This document shows, in pieces, positions 47,617-59,671 of a stretch of DNA of 64,000 nucleotides. Source of the stretch: Oscarella lobularis (Eukaryota > Porifera > Homoscleromorpha > Homosclerophorida > Oscarellidae); NCBI RefSeq assembly GCF_947507565.1, contig NC_089184.1, forward strand, positions 2,790,001-2,854,000, read 5' to 3'. The notes beneath the pieces are model-generated. The model was not told the DNA's origin. It ran no database searches and saw only the letters and a program-made list of their open reading frames with translations. Positions within the stretch are counted from its first letter, which is position 1. The number at the start of each line of letters is the position of its first letter. The translations under genes and the position numbers were made by a program.

Positions 47617-48489
47617 CGTAGACGCTTCTCTCTTCTCTCTTTTGCGGCGAGGGTAACAATGGGGAGATGCGCGGGGAATTGCGCACTAAATAAAGGTCGG
47701 ACTTGGTTCGGGGAGTCCCCTTTCGAGGGCACGAGATACAAAGTTCACTTGACGTCATCAACTTTTGCTTTGTATGCGAGAAGAGCTTTGGGGACCTTTC
47801 GCGTAGGAAACAATAAGATAACAAGTCTTTGGATGTCAATTTCATTGTTTTGTAAGGTCAATCCTAACGAAATCTTTTTTTCAGTTCGTTTGAGTTTTAT
47901 ATTTGTCGTCGCGATTTTTTGATCAATGTGTCAAAGTTAATTCACGTTCTCCATCTGATTTCACCTTATTAAAAATTGACATCACCAATATATGTATTTT
48001 TATTATTGAGCAAACATCTACTATCGTAGATGAGTGCTACAGTATTCATCAACAAGAGAACAAAGACAAAGTAGAGAGCATTCGTTTGATGTAATAAATT
48101 GAGATGCTAATATTATTTTCCTGCAGGCTAGGTCACATGTGCACGAGCTCCTCTGCCAGATGAGCTCTTCCGCTTTCAATCCAAGGGCCATTCAAACAAC
48201 ATTTGAGAAAAGATGTGCTTTCTTGACAATTTTTAAAAAGTTTTCTCTCCACTGTTAATCGTAAATACGAATAATTATTTAATAACATTTTTATTTCAGC
48301 TTGACCGCCGGCTCTCAGTCACAAACCCAAGTAAATTATTTCTATTTTTTCTTCTTTCGTCACATATTCAATTTCTGGTACGTTTCTTTAGAGAATGTTA
48401 TGTAGACGTAGCGTAGAGACGACAGGATCGTGAGCATAAAGAGGTGCCGCAAAACTGAATTGAAAGCTGTGTGAGTGACCTTAATTTGA
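47617..48489. other. no gene recognised
   Basis: Promoter side of the CARD-kelch paralogue, then AT-rich DNA. A frame at 47903-48094 has no domain. Confidence 0.3.
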
Positions 48490-48960
48490 TATACTTTATC
48501 AATAAATAATTTTCGTATTTACGTGCCTTATACGGGAGTTGTTGATCTTCAATCTTTCTCGTCGTTTCGCTGTTTCCAGGTTTGTTTTCCATCGTTTTAT
48601 AGAGCACGCTTCTTTTTACCGCTCACCCTCTGACGTAAGACTTCGTATTGGAAGCGCCAGGTCCCCTTAGAGGCGTAGCAGACGTTTTCCTTTCGCGATC
48701 TCATCCTCGCTCTCTCTCCTAGGCAAAGAGAAACGACGAAAGGCTTCGAATGGCGGAGAAATTGCAACACGAGGACGATCAGCCGCAGCGGTGAGAGATA
48801 GAAATAGATAAAAACGGATTAAAATCGATTTTCTCGAATTTTTATTATAAATAGCAATTGCTCCAAATACGATTTGAGACGATCGAATCTCTTTCAAAAA
48901 TCCATTGCGACTTCCGTTTGAGGTTAGCACGGATCAGAGTATCAATGTTCTCTATTTTCA
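48490..48960 (-). repeat. dispersed repeat, copy D (inverted, partial)
   Basis: TACGGGAGTTGTTGATCTTC and GAGGTTAGCACGGATCAGAG are reverse complements of landmarks in copies A-C; the 5' part is missing. Confidence 0.8.
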
Positions 48961-49294
48961 CATGACTCCTATTATTTATCTGTGATATTTGTTCTCATCA
49001 GTCGATTACGTATGATCTCTTCTGGGAATTGTCTCTTTCCATTCCACCAAGGGTAAGACGGGAAGTAAAGGAAATGAAAGATACATAGACTATTGCTTTT
49101 ATAGAAGCCTTCTTCTTCTTTGTATGGCAGTTTGGGATTTTCCACGTCACTGGATTCTACCCTGACGGATTGTTTCGAATTGTTTACGGAACCTGAAATG
49201 CTGGATGGAGACAACGAAGTATCTGTAGAATTCTATACTCTAATTCAATTATTTCTTTTTCTATAGCACGCTATGCTTTGAGTCTGTTTACTAA

Positions 49295-49420
49295 TGCAAA
49301 GATTCCTATTCAAGGCGCGATGTTCCCTTGGAGGCGTCACAGACGTTTTCCTCTTCCTAGCACTCTCTTGGAGACAACGAAAGGCTTCAAATGGATAGGA
49401 AATTGCAACAAGCCGGTGTG
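49295..49420 (-). repeat. dispersed repeat, copy E (inverted fragment)
   Basis: GAGGCGTCACAGACGTTTTC and CGAAAGGCTTC, then GAAATTGCAACA, match copy D. Confidence 0.7.
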
Positions 49421-50817
49421 CAATAAGGTGAAAACGAAAAGGGCCACCTCGCTTACTATTTTATCCGTTTATGAATATTTTTCTATTTCATTATTCTTCT
49501 ATGAACCAATGTGAGCCCCTTCTTATGTCAGTAACAATTTACGTCACTTTCTCATTAGTATTTGTTGGAGACGTTTTATACTTCTTGAGTGGGAACAAAT
49601 GTACTTATTTCATCTTCTTTTCAAGGTAAAATGCCACGTGATAATTTATCTGTTTAGTGATGTCGTCTTATTACTCTTAGATCTACGTAATAGCTTCTCG
49701 ATTGGATCGTTTGGCAATGCTTATTACCTCTTATCAACAATGTGATGGCAATCGATGAATATAGAATTTGATGACGTAGAGGATCCTCGAGGGGCGTCTA
49801 CCTAGAAATCATGCTCAAACGTTAAATTTTTAGTCAAAATTTTTAACATACGTATATCGCTTTGTTTTCTAGGTCCGTCACCCTAATAAAACGTGTGAAT
49901 TTGATGATGTAAGGAAAAGGGGTCTTCCTGATAAAAGTGCAAGGCGTGTGTTACCATGGAGACGACGACTGTGGTGATTTCATTGATAGAACTTATGCTT
50001 GTTGTCTACGTTCGTGACCATGGCAACACGTGTGCACGACGTCTTTTTGTGATATCACTTTGGGGATTTCAAGTTGAAGTAAGGTGTCTTTCCTCGTCGT
50101 TTTTATAGAATGTTCATGTCGCTTTTTTTTTGCAGGGAAAAGCTTTCTCCTCTCCTAACCTCGTAAATGTGATTAATTAATCAACATTTATAATGCCAAG
50201 TCACGCATAGCGTCCTTTTCCATGACTAGATGCGTATTGGTTCGCTTCGTAGCCAAGTCGGTTAGCTTCTTGATTTCATTTACATCGTTTTCAAAGAGCT
50301 GCAGTATGACAATAGTTCCGTTTATCAGAGAATTTAATAGACTTAATTACTTCATTAGTCGATTGACTGTACTACAAGTTCTTCGTAAAAGTGTACACTT
50401 TATTTCGTTGGGCTTCAGGAGGTGTTGGTAATTTATTTCTATCGTTTTCTTTCGCCGTATTAATTCTGTTGTCCTTTCAGGGATTACGAATTGGTGACTT
50501 ATCTAGAAACTCTTTTTGGAAGAAGTTCTGAGAAAGAAGATGTCACAGAATCGGCTTTGTTTCTATATTTTATACCGTATTTGTAGTAGAGATAGTTGCA
50601 GAGAAGTAGTGTAGACGTACAGTAGTGTGGCGACAGGGTCCTGAGCACGACCCTGCATTAGATATGAAACTGCTCCGAGGCCTCCTCTAGAGGAGTCGTG
50701 TGCACGCGCGTCGCAGGCAGACAATAACGTAGACTTAGGCGAACTCCAAACTTTTATTAAATAAAACCCGGAAGTAAACCAGAATCTATGAAAAAATTTG
50801 CACATGGGTCTTGCTTG
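49421..50817. other. no gene recognised
   Basis: AT-rich; frames at 50222-50431 and 50563-50886 lack domains. Confidence 0.3.
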
Positions 50818-51130
50818 TTTCGCTGTCCACCTGCACGAACCGCGAGGGGTCCGTACAGGCTTCGGTTGGGTGGGGGTCATCCTCACTACTCCCCCGTCGG
50901 AGTTAGAGCCTGTTTAGTCTCCCGGCTCGGACGCCTGGGACCGGCAGACCTCGGATGTGAGTTCTGCCGGCCTGGTTCCAGGGGGACCGCTATTGTGACC
51001 CACCGCGTCTTCCTAAGTGGGGTGGCAGTTTATCACTCGTGCCACGGGAGTAGGGGATTGAATCCCCTGCGTTCAAGCCACGTTTATCCTCTCTGGCTCA
51101 AGAGTTGGGCCGGTTTTATTTAGTCACCTC
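50818..51130. other. GC-rich island with strong hairpin; possible structured RNA or SINE-like unit
   Basis: Base composition jumps relative to the AT-rich flanks. CCTGGGACCGGCAGA (50934) can pair with TTCTGCCGG and TTCCAGG (to about 50982). GTTCAAGCC at 51073-51081 fits the pol III B-box consensus, but no A-box or tRNA arm is evident. Confidence 0.3.
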
Positions 51131-51664
51131 AGGGCCTGGCCAGAGGTGAATGTGGCTACAAAACAAAAATAAGCAGTTCAGATCAAATGCAAAGAACCTG
51201 AACCGAAACGAGAAATCTCGCGATCGCACAGATATAGTCCATGAAAGAGCTTGAAGTAATTGAGTGCCCATGACGTTGTAGAACGTTTCTCCTTAAAAAG
51301 AGAATCCCAGCTTGGAATTATTTGCTGTGGCTTTATAGAGTACTGATGACACTAGAAAACAATCTAATTTTAGACTTACATCTAATCTTTGGATGTACTA
51401 CATTACCCAGTTTGAGCGTTTCGTTGACTGGATAAAGAACGACATTCTAGATTGCTTGTCGTGTAGCTTTGCGTCGTTGTATTCGTCAACGTTGCTACGG
51501 CAACAGAGCAGAGATATTTGTCTTAGCGTTTCAGGTCTTGGTTCCCATGACGGCCAAAGGCGACGATTTTATCGACGTTCTCTTTCTCTCGCGTCGAGAC
51601 GAAACATTGGAGAAATAAAGTAACATTCCCCAATAGAGTAACGTCCTAGTTTCTGTTGAAGTAA

Positions 51665-52700
51665 TTGGGTCTCGATACGCGTACAGAATCCCCCGGCCCT
51701 AGAGTAATTCCTAACAAATCACTTTGGTGTAGCTCTTTACAAGTAACTGCTCTTCTATTATTTTCATATCCCTTCTTTTACTTTATAGTCTCCGTGTCTA
51801 GTATTCCAATTCACAGCTGCTTGTACTATCAACAATTCATTTATTTGCAAAACACATAAACTATTCATCCTTACTTTCAAGCGATTTGTTCCCGGCTCTC
51901 TTCCGCCCGTGAGTCGACTACGTCCACGTGATCATTCCCTAAACGCTTCAATCAAAATAATGAAAAATGAAGTGCAAAATATAACCACTATTCATTTACT
52001 GTGTCTACTTTTTTTTGAGGATGAGAGAAAGGATTGGCCTCACGAGAAAGACGTCCATCAGCGTGAGAAGGTAAAGTGTGATCGTTTCCTAAAAACTCAA
52101 ATAGATAAAAAAAACAAAACATAATTTAAAATTCTACACTCGTATTCATATCCACGCCTACACAATTAATAATTAAATCCAGCAAGAAAAAGTATGACGA
52201 TGTCGAAGCAAAGAAACAATTGCCTTGGACACAAGATCAATATCGGGGAAGTTTCTAAGCACCTGTCATATATACTCTGATCCGTGCCAACCTCAAAAGA
52301 GAGTCACAATCGCTTTTTGAACGACATTCTCTCGTCTACAATCGTTTTGCGACCAATTGCCATTTATATAAAAATTCGAGAAAACCAATGATACTTCTTT
52401 CGAGATCGAATCTTTCACCGTTTCAGCTAATCGTCGTCGTGTTGCATTCAATTGCAATTTTTCGCCACTCGAAGCCTTTGATCGCTTCTCTTTGTCTAGG
52501 AGAGAAAGAGAAGAAGAGTTCGAACACGGAAAACGTCAGCGCGACGCCCCTAAGGAGGCCTGACGCTTCGAGAAGGATATCTCTCGTCAAAGTACCATCT
52601 GAGAGAGAAGTGGGATATCGAAAACCAAGGGAAACAAAACTTGGAAAAGCTGAAGCGACGAGAAAGATTGAAGTACAGACACTCCCGTATACAACGTGAA
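51665..52700 (+). repeat. dispersed ~1-kb repeat, copy C
   Basis: Same landmarks and order as A and B. It ends within a few bases of the 3' end of the copine duplicate. Confidence 0.88.
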
Positions 52701-52703
52701 AAT

Positions 52704-53757
52704 CAAAGTTATTTCATTGTATTTTGGACGGCTGCCTTTGGTGCAATTCCACGAAACTTCATAAATGAAACGAGCTGATCGGGCACTTCAGCGAGCACTT
52801 CGCGTGCCTAGACGTAATAATGACAAAGAAAAAAAGAATGCAGCGAATTTAGTATATTCACCAGAGAGAAATCCATTCCAATTCGAGGACGTAATTCTCC
52901 GAACGAAACAAACTGAACAATATCTCTCGACATTGTCCTGCCCTCCGACGACATGAGAGGAACGCTGTCTGCATCAAATGTTTCCTTGATTTCATAAAGT
53001 ATGAGTAGACAATTATGATTAGAAATCTGTACAGTATACCATTTGACTGAAGTCGACATCTCAAACGCCTACAATGATTATTGATAGAGCTTCATCAGAC
53101 GCATCGACAATTTTATCAATTGTTTTTTCCATGTCATGAATGACACCATCCTGCGTGCAGAGATAATAAAAGTCGCTTCATAGCATTTAACACGTACAGT
53201 TAAAATGAGAAGAATATTGTAAGTCTGATGCTCCTGAGTCACTGAATAAGATCGAACATAGCGCAGAGCGGCATCCAGAATAGGCGAAAACAAAGAAGGA
53301 CCACTGCATGAGTCGTACACCGGCAAGCGATTGTCGATAGGCAGTCAAAATTCCCTAATGAGAAGCATGATGTCGTTTTAATAATTATAATCATTAACAA
53401 TAATCGTAAAGAACCTCGACTCAGTACACTTCGGGGTTGTACGTGTTTCCAGAGAGTGGGAAGCAATGAGATGCACCCGTCGTATCAACAGGCAATACGG
53501 CTCCAAAACCCCACGCTGGAAACATCTCATCCGAATCGTATTCAGCAAATATTTTGCCTATGGAGGTAATCGCTTCTACATAGGCATTAGGCAATCGAAA
53601 TTGAGAGATGAATGCTTCGCTTGTTCTCACCGTTGGTCCATTGTAGTGAAGTGAATGCGGCAGACTAGGAAGTCCATTGGAAGCCTGAAAGTGACGCAAC
53701 AATTCCACGATGAAAAACAGCAACCATCACGCTTAGACTGCATCCACCTTTCAGGTA
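52704..53757 (-). pseudogene. copine domain duplicate, degraded
   Basis: Reading 53757 to 52704: DYLKGG-type start, [68 protein letters not shown], then after a frame change PSLFSPILDAALRYV. Next come DGVIHDMEKTIDKIVDAS and LSIIIVGV, with a TGA exactly where the family has VGVG, followed by DFSQM. RDIVQFVSFGEL and an EVLAEVPDQLVSFM C-terminus close it. The donor of one intron is deleted and the acceptor of another (present at 123-130 in copy 1) is deleted, leaving an in-frame retained intron (TSEAFISQF). There are no C2 exons. Clear pseudogene. Confidence 0.82.
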
Positions 53758-54570
53758 ATCAAATACATAGAGTGAGACTACAAGGTTGAATATCATGGAT
53801 AGACAAAGCTAAAAAGTCAAGTATAATACCCTTTCCCAACGACGGCTACAGTTTAATTCATTTCTTTTACTTGTGATCGAAACCGCTAGACGACGAGCTA
53901 CTATTGTAAGGTGAGCGTTTCTTTATTTAAACAAACAATAAAATCAGCAGCTCCGGTGCATTTGAGCCACAATTCGACGGCAATCGCCGACGGAAAGCCC
54001 CTATACGCGTCCACGTCTTGACTTTTCTCGCCGCCGCGATGCTTCATGTCAAGACTTTAGGACTTTTAGAGTCGCTTCCAACCAAGGTAGTGTCAGCGGA
54101 CAACGCCGTAGAGTTGCTGGCGACGAATCACACATGTTCGCTTCGAAACTGAGACGTCCCGGATACATACAGCACCCCCGGATCCGCGTTTTTTCGAGCT
54201 GCGCTGTCGCTTTTCGGCAAGGGGCGATTGTACTTTTGTCGCTGCAATATGCGATGTGTGATGCATTTCTTTAGGTTTTGCAAGAAGGGGGCTCCTTTGA
54301 GGAGTCGCATCTGTATCTACACCGTTTTGATGACGTTTTTATGAGTATAGTGAGCACCCGTGAATGTAAACCTCAAACTACTGCACATTCGCACGTAACC
54401 TACACGTGTAACGGCGTACATCTCGTTAGCACGACTGTTTCTTCAGTTCTTCTGCATCAGATCTCGTTCTTCCTTTCTCAAAATACATTTTCCACTCACT
54501 CAGAAGCAGTTTAAAGTCGGGTACAGCTGGAAAGAGAAGAGCATATTTATAAAATTAATTAATTAATTAA
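53758..54570. other. no gene recognised; (AATT)n microsatellite at 54556-54581
   Basis: Single-copy sequence between the copine and LDLa duplicates; it corresponds to the copine N-terminal half in copy 1 but shows no C2 remnant. Confidence 0.35.
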
Positions 54571-55592
54571 TTAATTAAACGCCGCGCGCGTACGGCAGTT
54601 GTCTTCGTCGCTTCCGTCAACGCAGTCGTCGCGCCCGTCGCACAGCAAGCGCATGCCAATGCAGCTAGAATCAGTGCACTGATGTTCCCCGACATCACAC
54701 GGAGAATCAGTCGTGTCCGCATTCCTCAGTGGACTGCGCGTTGTTGCTGTAGCGAGGCTTGGCTGCGTCGTTTTCTCTTCTGCATTACTGGGAGTAAGCA
54801 GGCTCGGCTGGGTCGTCCCTCCACCTGCGTAATGATTAGACAAGCTTAGGTTACTTAAGTTAACGAATCTATAAAGCGAATCCAAATCTGTTATAGGCTT
54901 TTTTGTACAATTTTTCGCGCTTTCGTCTGATCCGTCTATGCAGTCGACAATTGTGTCACAGAAGAAAACGCTCAGGACGCACTGGCCGTTGTCGCAATTT
55001 GTTTGTAAAGGAAGACAGCGCTTTTCTGCGTGAAAGAAAGGCACTCGGTTCTTTTTTAACTATTAATAAGCATTGCACCGAAATTTTATAATATTCTAAA
55101 GCAATTAAGCCAGAATTGAAAGGATAGCCGGACCTATGGCTCGTCTCAAGTAAAGCCTTGTAGGAGGTACCTTCCGCAAAAGGGATACGGAAGGTCCGGG
55201 TGGGGGAAGTAAAAGAGGCAATTCCTTACCGCAGTCAACACTCAACTCGTCAGATCCATCACGGCAGTCGTTAGTCCCGTCACACCTACGTCTAAGATCG
55301 ACGCACTGATCGCTCGAGTGACACGAGAATTGATGAGGAGCGCAAGGCTGGGTCACTAAAAACAGTAAGTGACTGGTTCAGAATTGCCCAAGAACGTCGC
55401 GTCTTGACTATACAGTTTACTGCAATCGACAAAGGCTCACGGTTGAGTGAGGTTTGGTTAGCTTAGCCCGTATATAGTATGCCACATTGCAAGCGATACG
55501 TATACAGCTTCGTTTTACCACTAAGCTCAACATCGCGGGCTGGGCTGTATTACCAGCGAATTTGACCAGATGTAAACACGCCAAAAAAAACG
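54571..55592 (-). CDS. secreted protein with three LDL-receptor class A domains
   Basis: Exon 1 starts at ATG 55592 with a signal peptide (MKLAFFLACLHLVKFAG) and a donor G^GTAATA. Exon 2 (about 55356-55232) encodes LDLa 1 (QPCAPHQFSCHSSDQC, RRCDGTNDCRDGSDE) and ends CTGCG^GTAAGG. The following exon (from about 55025) encodes LDLa 2 (CDNGQCVLSVFFCDTIVDC, IDGSDE) and a Ser/Thr/Gln-rich linker with a repeated TTQPSL motif; an intron near 54830-54870 is possible. LDLa 3 is CDVGEHQCTDSSC, LCDGRDDCVDGSDEDNC. Each domain keeps the Asp/Glu cage for Ca2+. No transmembrane segment follows, so it is probably secreted or an incomplete receptor ectodomain. A decayed copy lies at 1925-2440. Confidence 0.75.
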
Positions 55593-55922
55593 CCAACTTC
55601 ATTAGCAAAGAAAAGTGCACAGGACGCAACTGATCAGGTGACTCGAAACGACGCGTCCTATAAATCCTGTGCTAATTAATTAACCGCAGAAACGCCTTAC
55701 TCCGGACCTGCAGCGCTCCGCCTTTCTAAGAGATCTCGGTTACATATTGCAAAGTAAACAAAGTGCTCCTGCGGACCAAGGAACAAGGCAATCAATCAAT
55801 CAATTAATCAATCAATCATGTCAGAGAACCGCAGCAGTTTGTGAAGATAAATAATATAAGCGAAACGTCAAATTATTCAAAAATTGTGTCTTTTTTGGAT
55901 AGTCCTTGTGGCTGGTTTTTCT

Positions 55923-56186
55923 ATGCCGTCTATTGATGTTTTCTCTACAGAAGCTTCTCCTCCCAACGAGATACACAAGCAAGCAAAAATAAATGAGAAT
56001 CTAATATTCTGCTTGACTGCTCTTTCTGCTGCCATGGCATTGTACACCTTTTATTCATTTTTTCAGGTTCCTAGAAAGCGGCAAAAAAAGCGCACGATTG
56101 TTTCTCCAAGGACCATCAAAGTCGTCTTCTTTGTGCGCAATTACTGCTCGGCTTTTAATCGTCTGTCCTTGCAAATGAATAAATGA
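55923..56186 (+). CDS. small single-pass membrane protein, hypothetical
   Basis: From ATG 55923 (MPSIDVFSTEASPPNE) the frame encodes about 87 residues with one hydrophobic span (NLIFCLTALSAAMALYTFY) and a Lys/Arg-rich cytosolic-type tail (RKRQKKR). The frame is open upstream through a hydrophobic stretch (FWIVLVAGFSM) but without ATG. No family recognised. Confidence 0.3.
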   Translation: MPSIDVFSTEASPPNEIHKQAKINENLIFCLTALSAAMALYTFYSFFQVPRKRQKKRTIVSPRTIKVVFFVRNYCSAFNRLSLQMNK

Positions 56187-56629
56187 AATCTTGCATGGTT
56201 TGGCGTTCAGCTTGGTATGTAGCATTTGCGAAATGGACCTCTGTTAGTGTTGCTTGTATTGTATGAGGTACGTAGTCTACGTTTCTACAACTGTATAGTA
56301 GCAATCCAAGCTAAATTTGGGCCTGCTATTTTCATTTTTGTGCTTCATTTTATCTAAACACGCGATGTAACCGGCTGGAAAACGCGGTTCCCTCTATGGA
56401 AAATGAGTGCAATTTGCCTGCACGCTGATCGAAACCTATCCATTATTATGAAACCATCTATGATGTAAACCGTACCGTTGAGGATGAAAAACGAACGAGG
56501 AGAGGATCGACGTCGATCAGGAGCAGATATGGAAGGGTCGGTTCGAGAGAATGAATCGATCAACGCAACGCCACTCGAACCGTAGATATGCTCGAACGAT
56601 AGGGAACTTCAGTCTCCCTGCATTCCCGG

Positions 56630-56821
56630 ACAAAACAAAACTTCTCGATCCTGCCCGAGGTTCTACACGATATTCTGCGTCGTTGCGACGCTCGCACCCT
56701 CTCCTCGGCGTGCTGTCTCAGTCGACTGTGGGGCGCAACGGCCAATCGCGTGAGAACAAACGCTTCGATCGCTCGATCGAGGCCCTTTGCAACGCGCGTA
56801 AGCTTAGGCTCGACCCATTAG
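56630..56821 (+). pseudogene. F-box motif fragment
   Basis: In the frame beginning at 56651 the translation is LPEVLHDILRRCDARTLSSA, continuing CCLSRLWGATANR: the Leu-Pro start, the helix and the spaced Trp are those of an F-box, the Skp1-binding motif of SCF ubiquitin ligases. No ATG-initiated frame includes it and it stops at 56819-56821, inside the dispersed repeat shared with 20.4 and 61.6 kb. Confidence 0.5.
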
Positions 56822-56949
56822 CTGTCGTCGCATTGTTAACCATATACGAAGAGAACGTACTCTTCTATAACGTACCATATAGCGTACTTAATTGGCGACG
56901 TACGTCCGAAAAGGACTATATAGCTAGCTGGCTGGTAGTCTATATATAG

Positions 56950-57418
56950 TCTTCGATATAAGTGCTACCAACCGCGTGGCCTATATAGCTCCGTGATATG
57001 ATCGACGCGCGTACGGGATTTTCCCACTCCAGAAATGTTCCGTACGTATAGGCATATGCGTTGTATTTCGCGGGAGAAGACTTGACTCGGTTGATAAAGT
57101 AAAACGTATTCGTCAGGGAAATATTCCGAACTGCATGTTCTCTGCCATGTCAAGTTTATACCTTGCTGCGCCTAGCTTGAATACGGTTTCGAAATAAATC
57201 CGCTTGTGCTGTTGAAAGCCATTCTTCCTTTCTTGATAACTAGAACTCAATTAACGTAATGCATAGTCGACTAAGCCGTACAAGCCCTACGCCGAAGCAC
57301 TGACGTCTTCTTCCAAATTCTTCTAATAGCTTTGTTCTCCTAGATCGATTTGGCTTGATTTGGAGAAGGTGCACGCAGTCCGCTCAAAGTATTCGATTTG
57401 GTCAGCTACTTTGTACCT
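56950..57418 (-). pseudogene. MACPF-domain fragment of an apextrin
   Basis: Aligns by eye with 63557-63985 of the intact apextrin (shared words CTTCGATATAAGTGCTACCA, GACTTGACTCGG, AGTTTATACCTTGCTGCGCC). Many small indels and an inserted block near 56975 destroy the frame. The ApeC half is absent here; a separate ApeC fragment lies at 58924 on the other strand. Confidence 0.85.
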
Positions 57419-57479
57419 ACATGTACGTCCGACAGATGATTACATGTGCACTAGGTATGCAGGTTTTATTAGGAATAAC

Positions 57480-57940
57480 GTGCGTGCTTCTGCATGATTC
57501 CAGGGTCGATAGCATTAATTCTCGTTCGGTCTCCGCGCGGATTTCCGTCGAGGATATTGTAGCCGACGCCCAGATCGGGTCGCCGCTGTACGCGGTGGAA
57601 GTTCATCTGCGCAAGCAGTCTGAGGAGCGCACGGCTTCTTGAACGAGCTGCACGAACTGCTTGCTGAAGAGATCGCGAAGAGACACGCAAGCTACTACAA
57701 CAAGCTGCATTTCTTGCTGATGACCGGCTCCGAGGCTCCGACGCAAATGACTGGCTGCTCTCGGGCTATATCGGCGGCTTCTAATAATTGCATAGGAGCT
57801 GACGTGTGCAACTTATTCAGAGAGTCATCTGGAGAAGCAACACAGGTGTACAGAATGAGACTTTCCATTGTTCTTGACAACTCGCGCTGCACGATTTGCC
57901 ACAAGAGGATTGCGTTATCGCGCAGGCAATTATGACTATA
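57480..57940 (+). other. unclear coding-like stretch
   Basis: Two overlapping frames (ISVEDIVADAQIGSPLYAVE to 57642; then ELHELLAEEIAKRHASYYNK from 57639) have protein-like composition and may be one gene shifted near 57640. No family recognised. Confidence 0.25.
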
Positions 57941-58019
57941 AGCCTATATCTCTGTAGAGCGTCCTACTCTGAGGCTAATTTCTTGTGCGAAGGACTGATT
58001 GCTTGAGAGAGAGTCATGG

Positions 58020-58205
58020 GTGGCTTGATTGTTTGATCCGACAGCTGACGCACGACACATTCTTGAGCCAAAAAGAATTGTTTTCTCTGGCCGCTGACGC
58101 ACGACAGCTAATGCAGGACGCATTCTTGAGCCGAAAAGAATTGTTTTCTCTGGCACCTGACGCACGACAGCTGATGCAGGACGCATTCTTGAGCCGAACA
58201 GATTA
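58020..58205 (+). repeat. three-copy ~66-bp coding-frame minisatellite
   Basis: CTGACGCACGACAGCTGATG and GCATTCTTGAGCCGAAAAGA recur; in the frame starting at 57985 each unit translates as DARQLMQDAFLSRKELFSLA (22 residues per unit). 66 bp is divisible by three, so copy number can vary without frame loss. Confidence 0.8.
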
Positions 58206-58923
58206 TGCGAAACCTGCCGAAAGTAATTCCTGCAAGGAGCCGGCAGCTAATTAGTTTCATTGGCTGCAGCTGCTGCGTTTGCTTTTTTGAAAACTATCAA
58301 ACAGCAGTGATGTCTTTGATTGCGCATCTGTTCCTTCAGTGCAACTGGCAGTTCATGCTAATAAGACAAAGATCATGCATTGTCTCGCATTTTTCGTCGG
58401 TGTGGAAAATGTTGAGTTATCCATCTCTCCTTCAAGAGCGGAAAGGATAGTCTCAGCGCACAGCAAGAACGTAATAGAATTTATTCACTCATTCACTTAT
58501 TCATTCATTTTTTCATTCATTTATTCAGTATGCAAACTTACTTTGGCTATCAATAGTACGACAGCTGGCTCAGCCAATTATCCTAATAGAAGAGCAATCC
58601 ATCTGTAAGGCTCGCCACAACGGCGCCGTAGCTTTTAGGCTTTTAGCACTCGCAATGTTAACATCTTGCATCTGAACAGAACTGCAGATGTTGTTCATTT
58701 ATCACCAGCCGCGGACAAGCCGCACACTTAGTCATTAATGACCTCAATCATTACAGAACTTTCGAATCAATGTGCAGTCTACATAAAGCCGTGGTCTTGC
58801 ACTTGCAGTCAGTACAAGCCAGTCTTTGCTACTCTCGACAAGCCACTCATGTACATTCTTTTCTATCTTCACATTTTTCTTTAGCTCCAACTCTATACGC
58901 TGAAAGCTGCTCGTCGAACAGAG

Positions 58924-59301
58924 ATGCCAGTCAGTCCTGCACGCCAAAACCTTGCACATTGCCCAACAGGCTTCAAGAACAAAGAGATCTTCTGGGACGA
59001 CGAAGATGAAATTGACAATTGGTTTACAGGTACTCTTCCTGCTGGCGACTACGTTAGTGATACCAGAATGGAGTTCTGCTGTCCAGTCTACTTTCCAACA
59101 CAAACACCTTTTGTTCTTATGCCAATAATCTCAGTTTGTCAGCAGGTGGTAGGAATGGCCGTAAAAAAAGAGTGGTTAGTTTGGGACGACGAAAATACGG
59201 ATAACATCGACTATAACTCTCCTACCCAGCCAAGGCCTTACGACAGCTGGCCTACAAGGTACGAGCACCAGCTCCACTTTTGCTACTACACAGCAAAGTA
59301 G
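58924..59301 (+). pseudogene. C-terminal half of an ApeC domain
   Basis: The frame reads CPTGFKNKEIFWDDEDEID, LPAGDYVSDTRMEFCC, QVVGMAVKKEWLVWDDENTD and HQLHFCYYTAK-stop. It is collinear with the last ~115 residues of the apextrin at 62497 (CPPGFESGSIFWDDENSD, MATstop end). The first half of ApeC (WPRGTYGL region) and any MACPF domain are missing. An acceptor-like TTTCTTTAG at 58882 could join an upstream exon, so a short expressed ApeC protein cannot be excluded. Confidence 0.7.
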
Positions 59302-59671
59302 GACGCGAAGTCAAGAAGGAGACAATAGAATCACTTCTGCTGCATGTCAATGCCTAAACGTTTATTGTAACCGATGTCAAGTACCGCGACGTTGCTTTTA
59401 ATGTTTTGTCTTTCCATTGATCTATGTAAGAGTTTTGTGTGTAATCAAAATAGCTAAGAAGCGCAAGTGTTCTTTGATTGATTATGGTAGAGTGTGGTAC
59501 TTCTCTAAAAGGGAAGGACAACTATACGTCAATACTTTCGATCTTAGTTGTCAGTTGCCGCATCTCATTTGATTTTAGCGTAAATGTTTCAAGCAAAATA
59601 ACTAATGGCTTTTGCAAAGAATGAATCCAAAAATTTGCCACACAGAATATATTCTAATTAAGAGAAGAAAG

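Noticed and set aside
52388-52699. 103-codon plus-strand frame
   Set aside because: Lies entirely in dispersed repeat copy C; the corresponding frames in copies A and B are interrupted.
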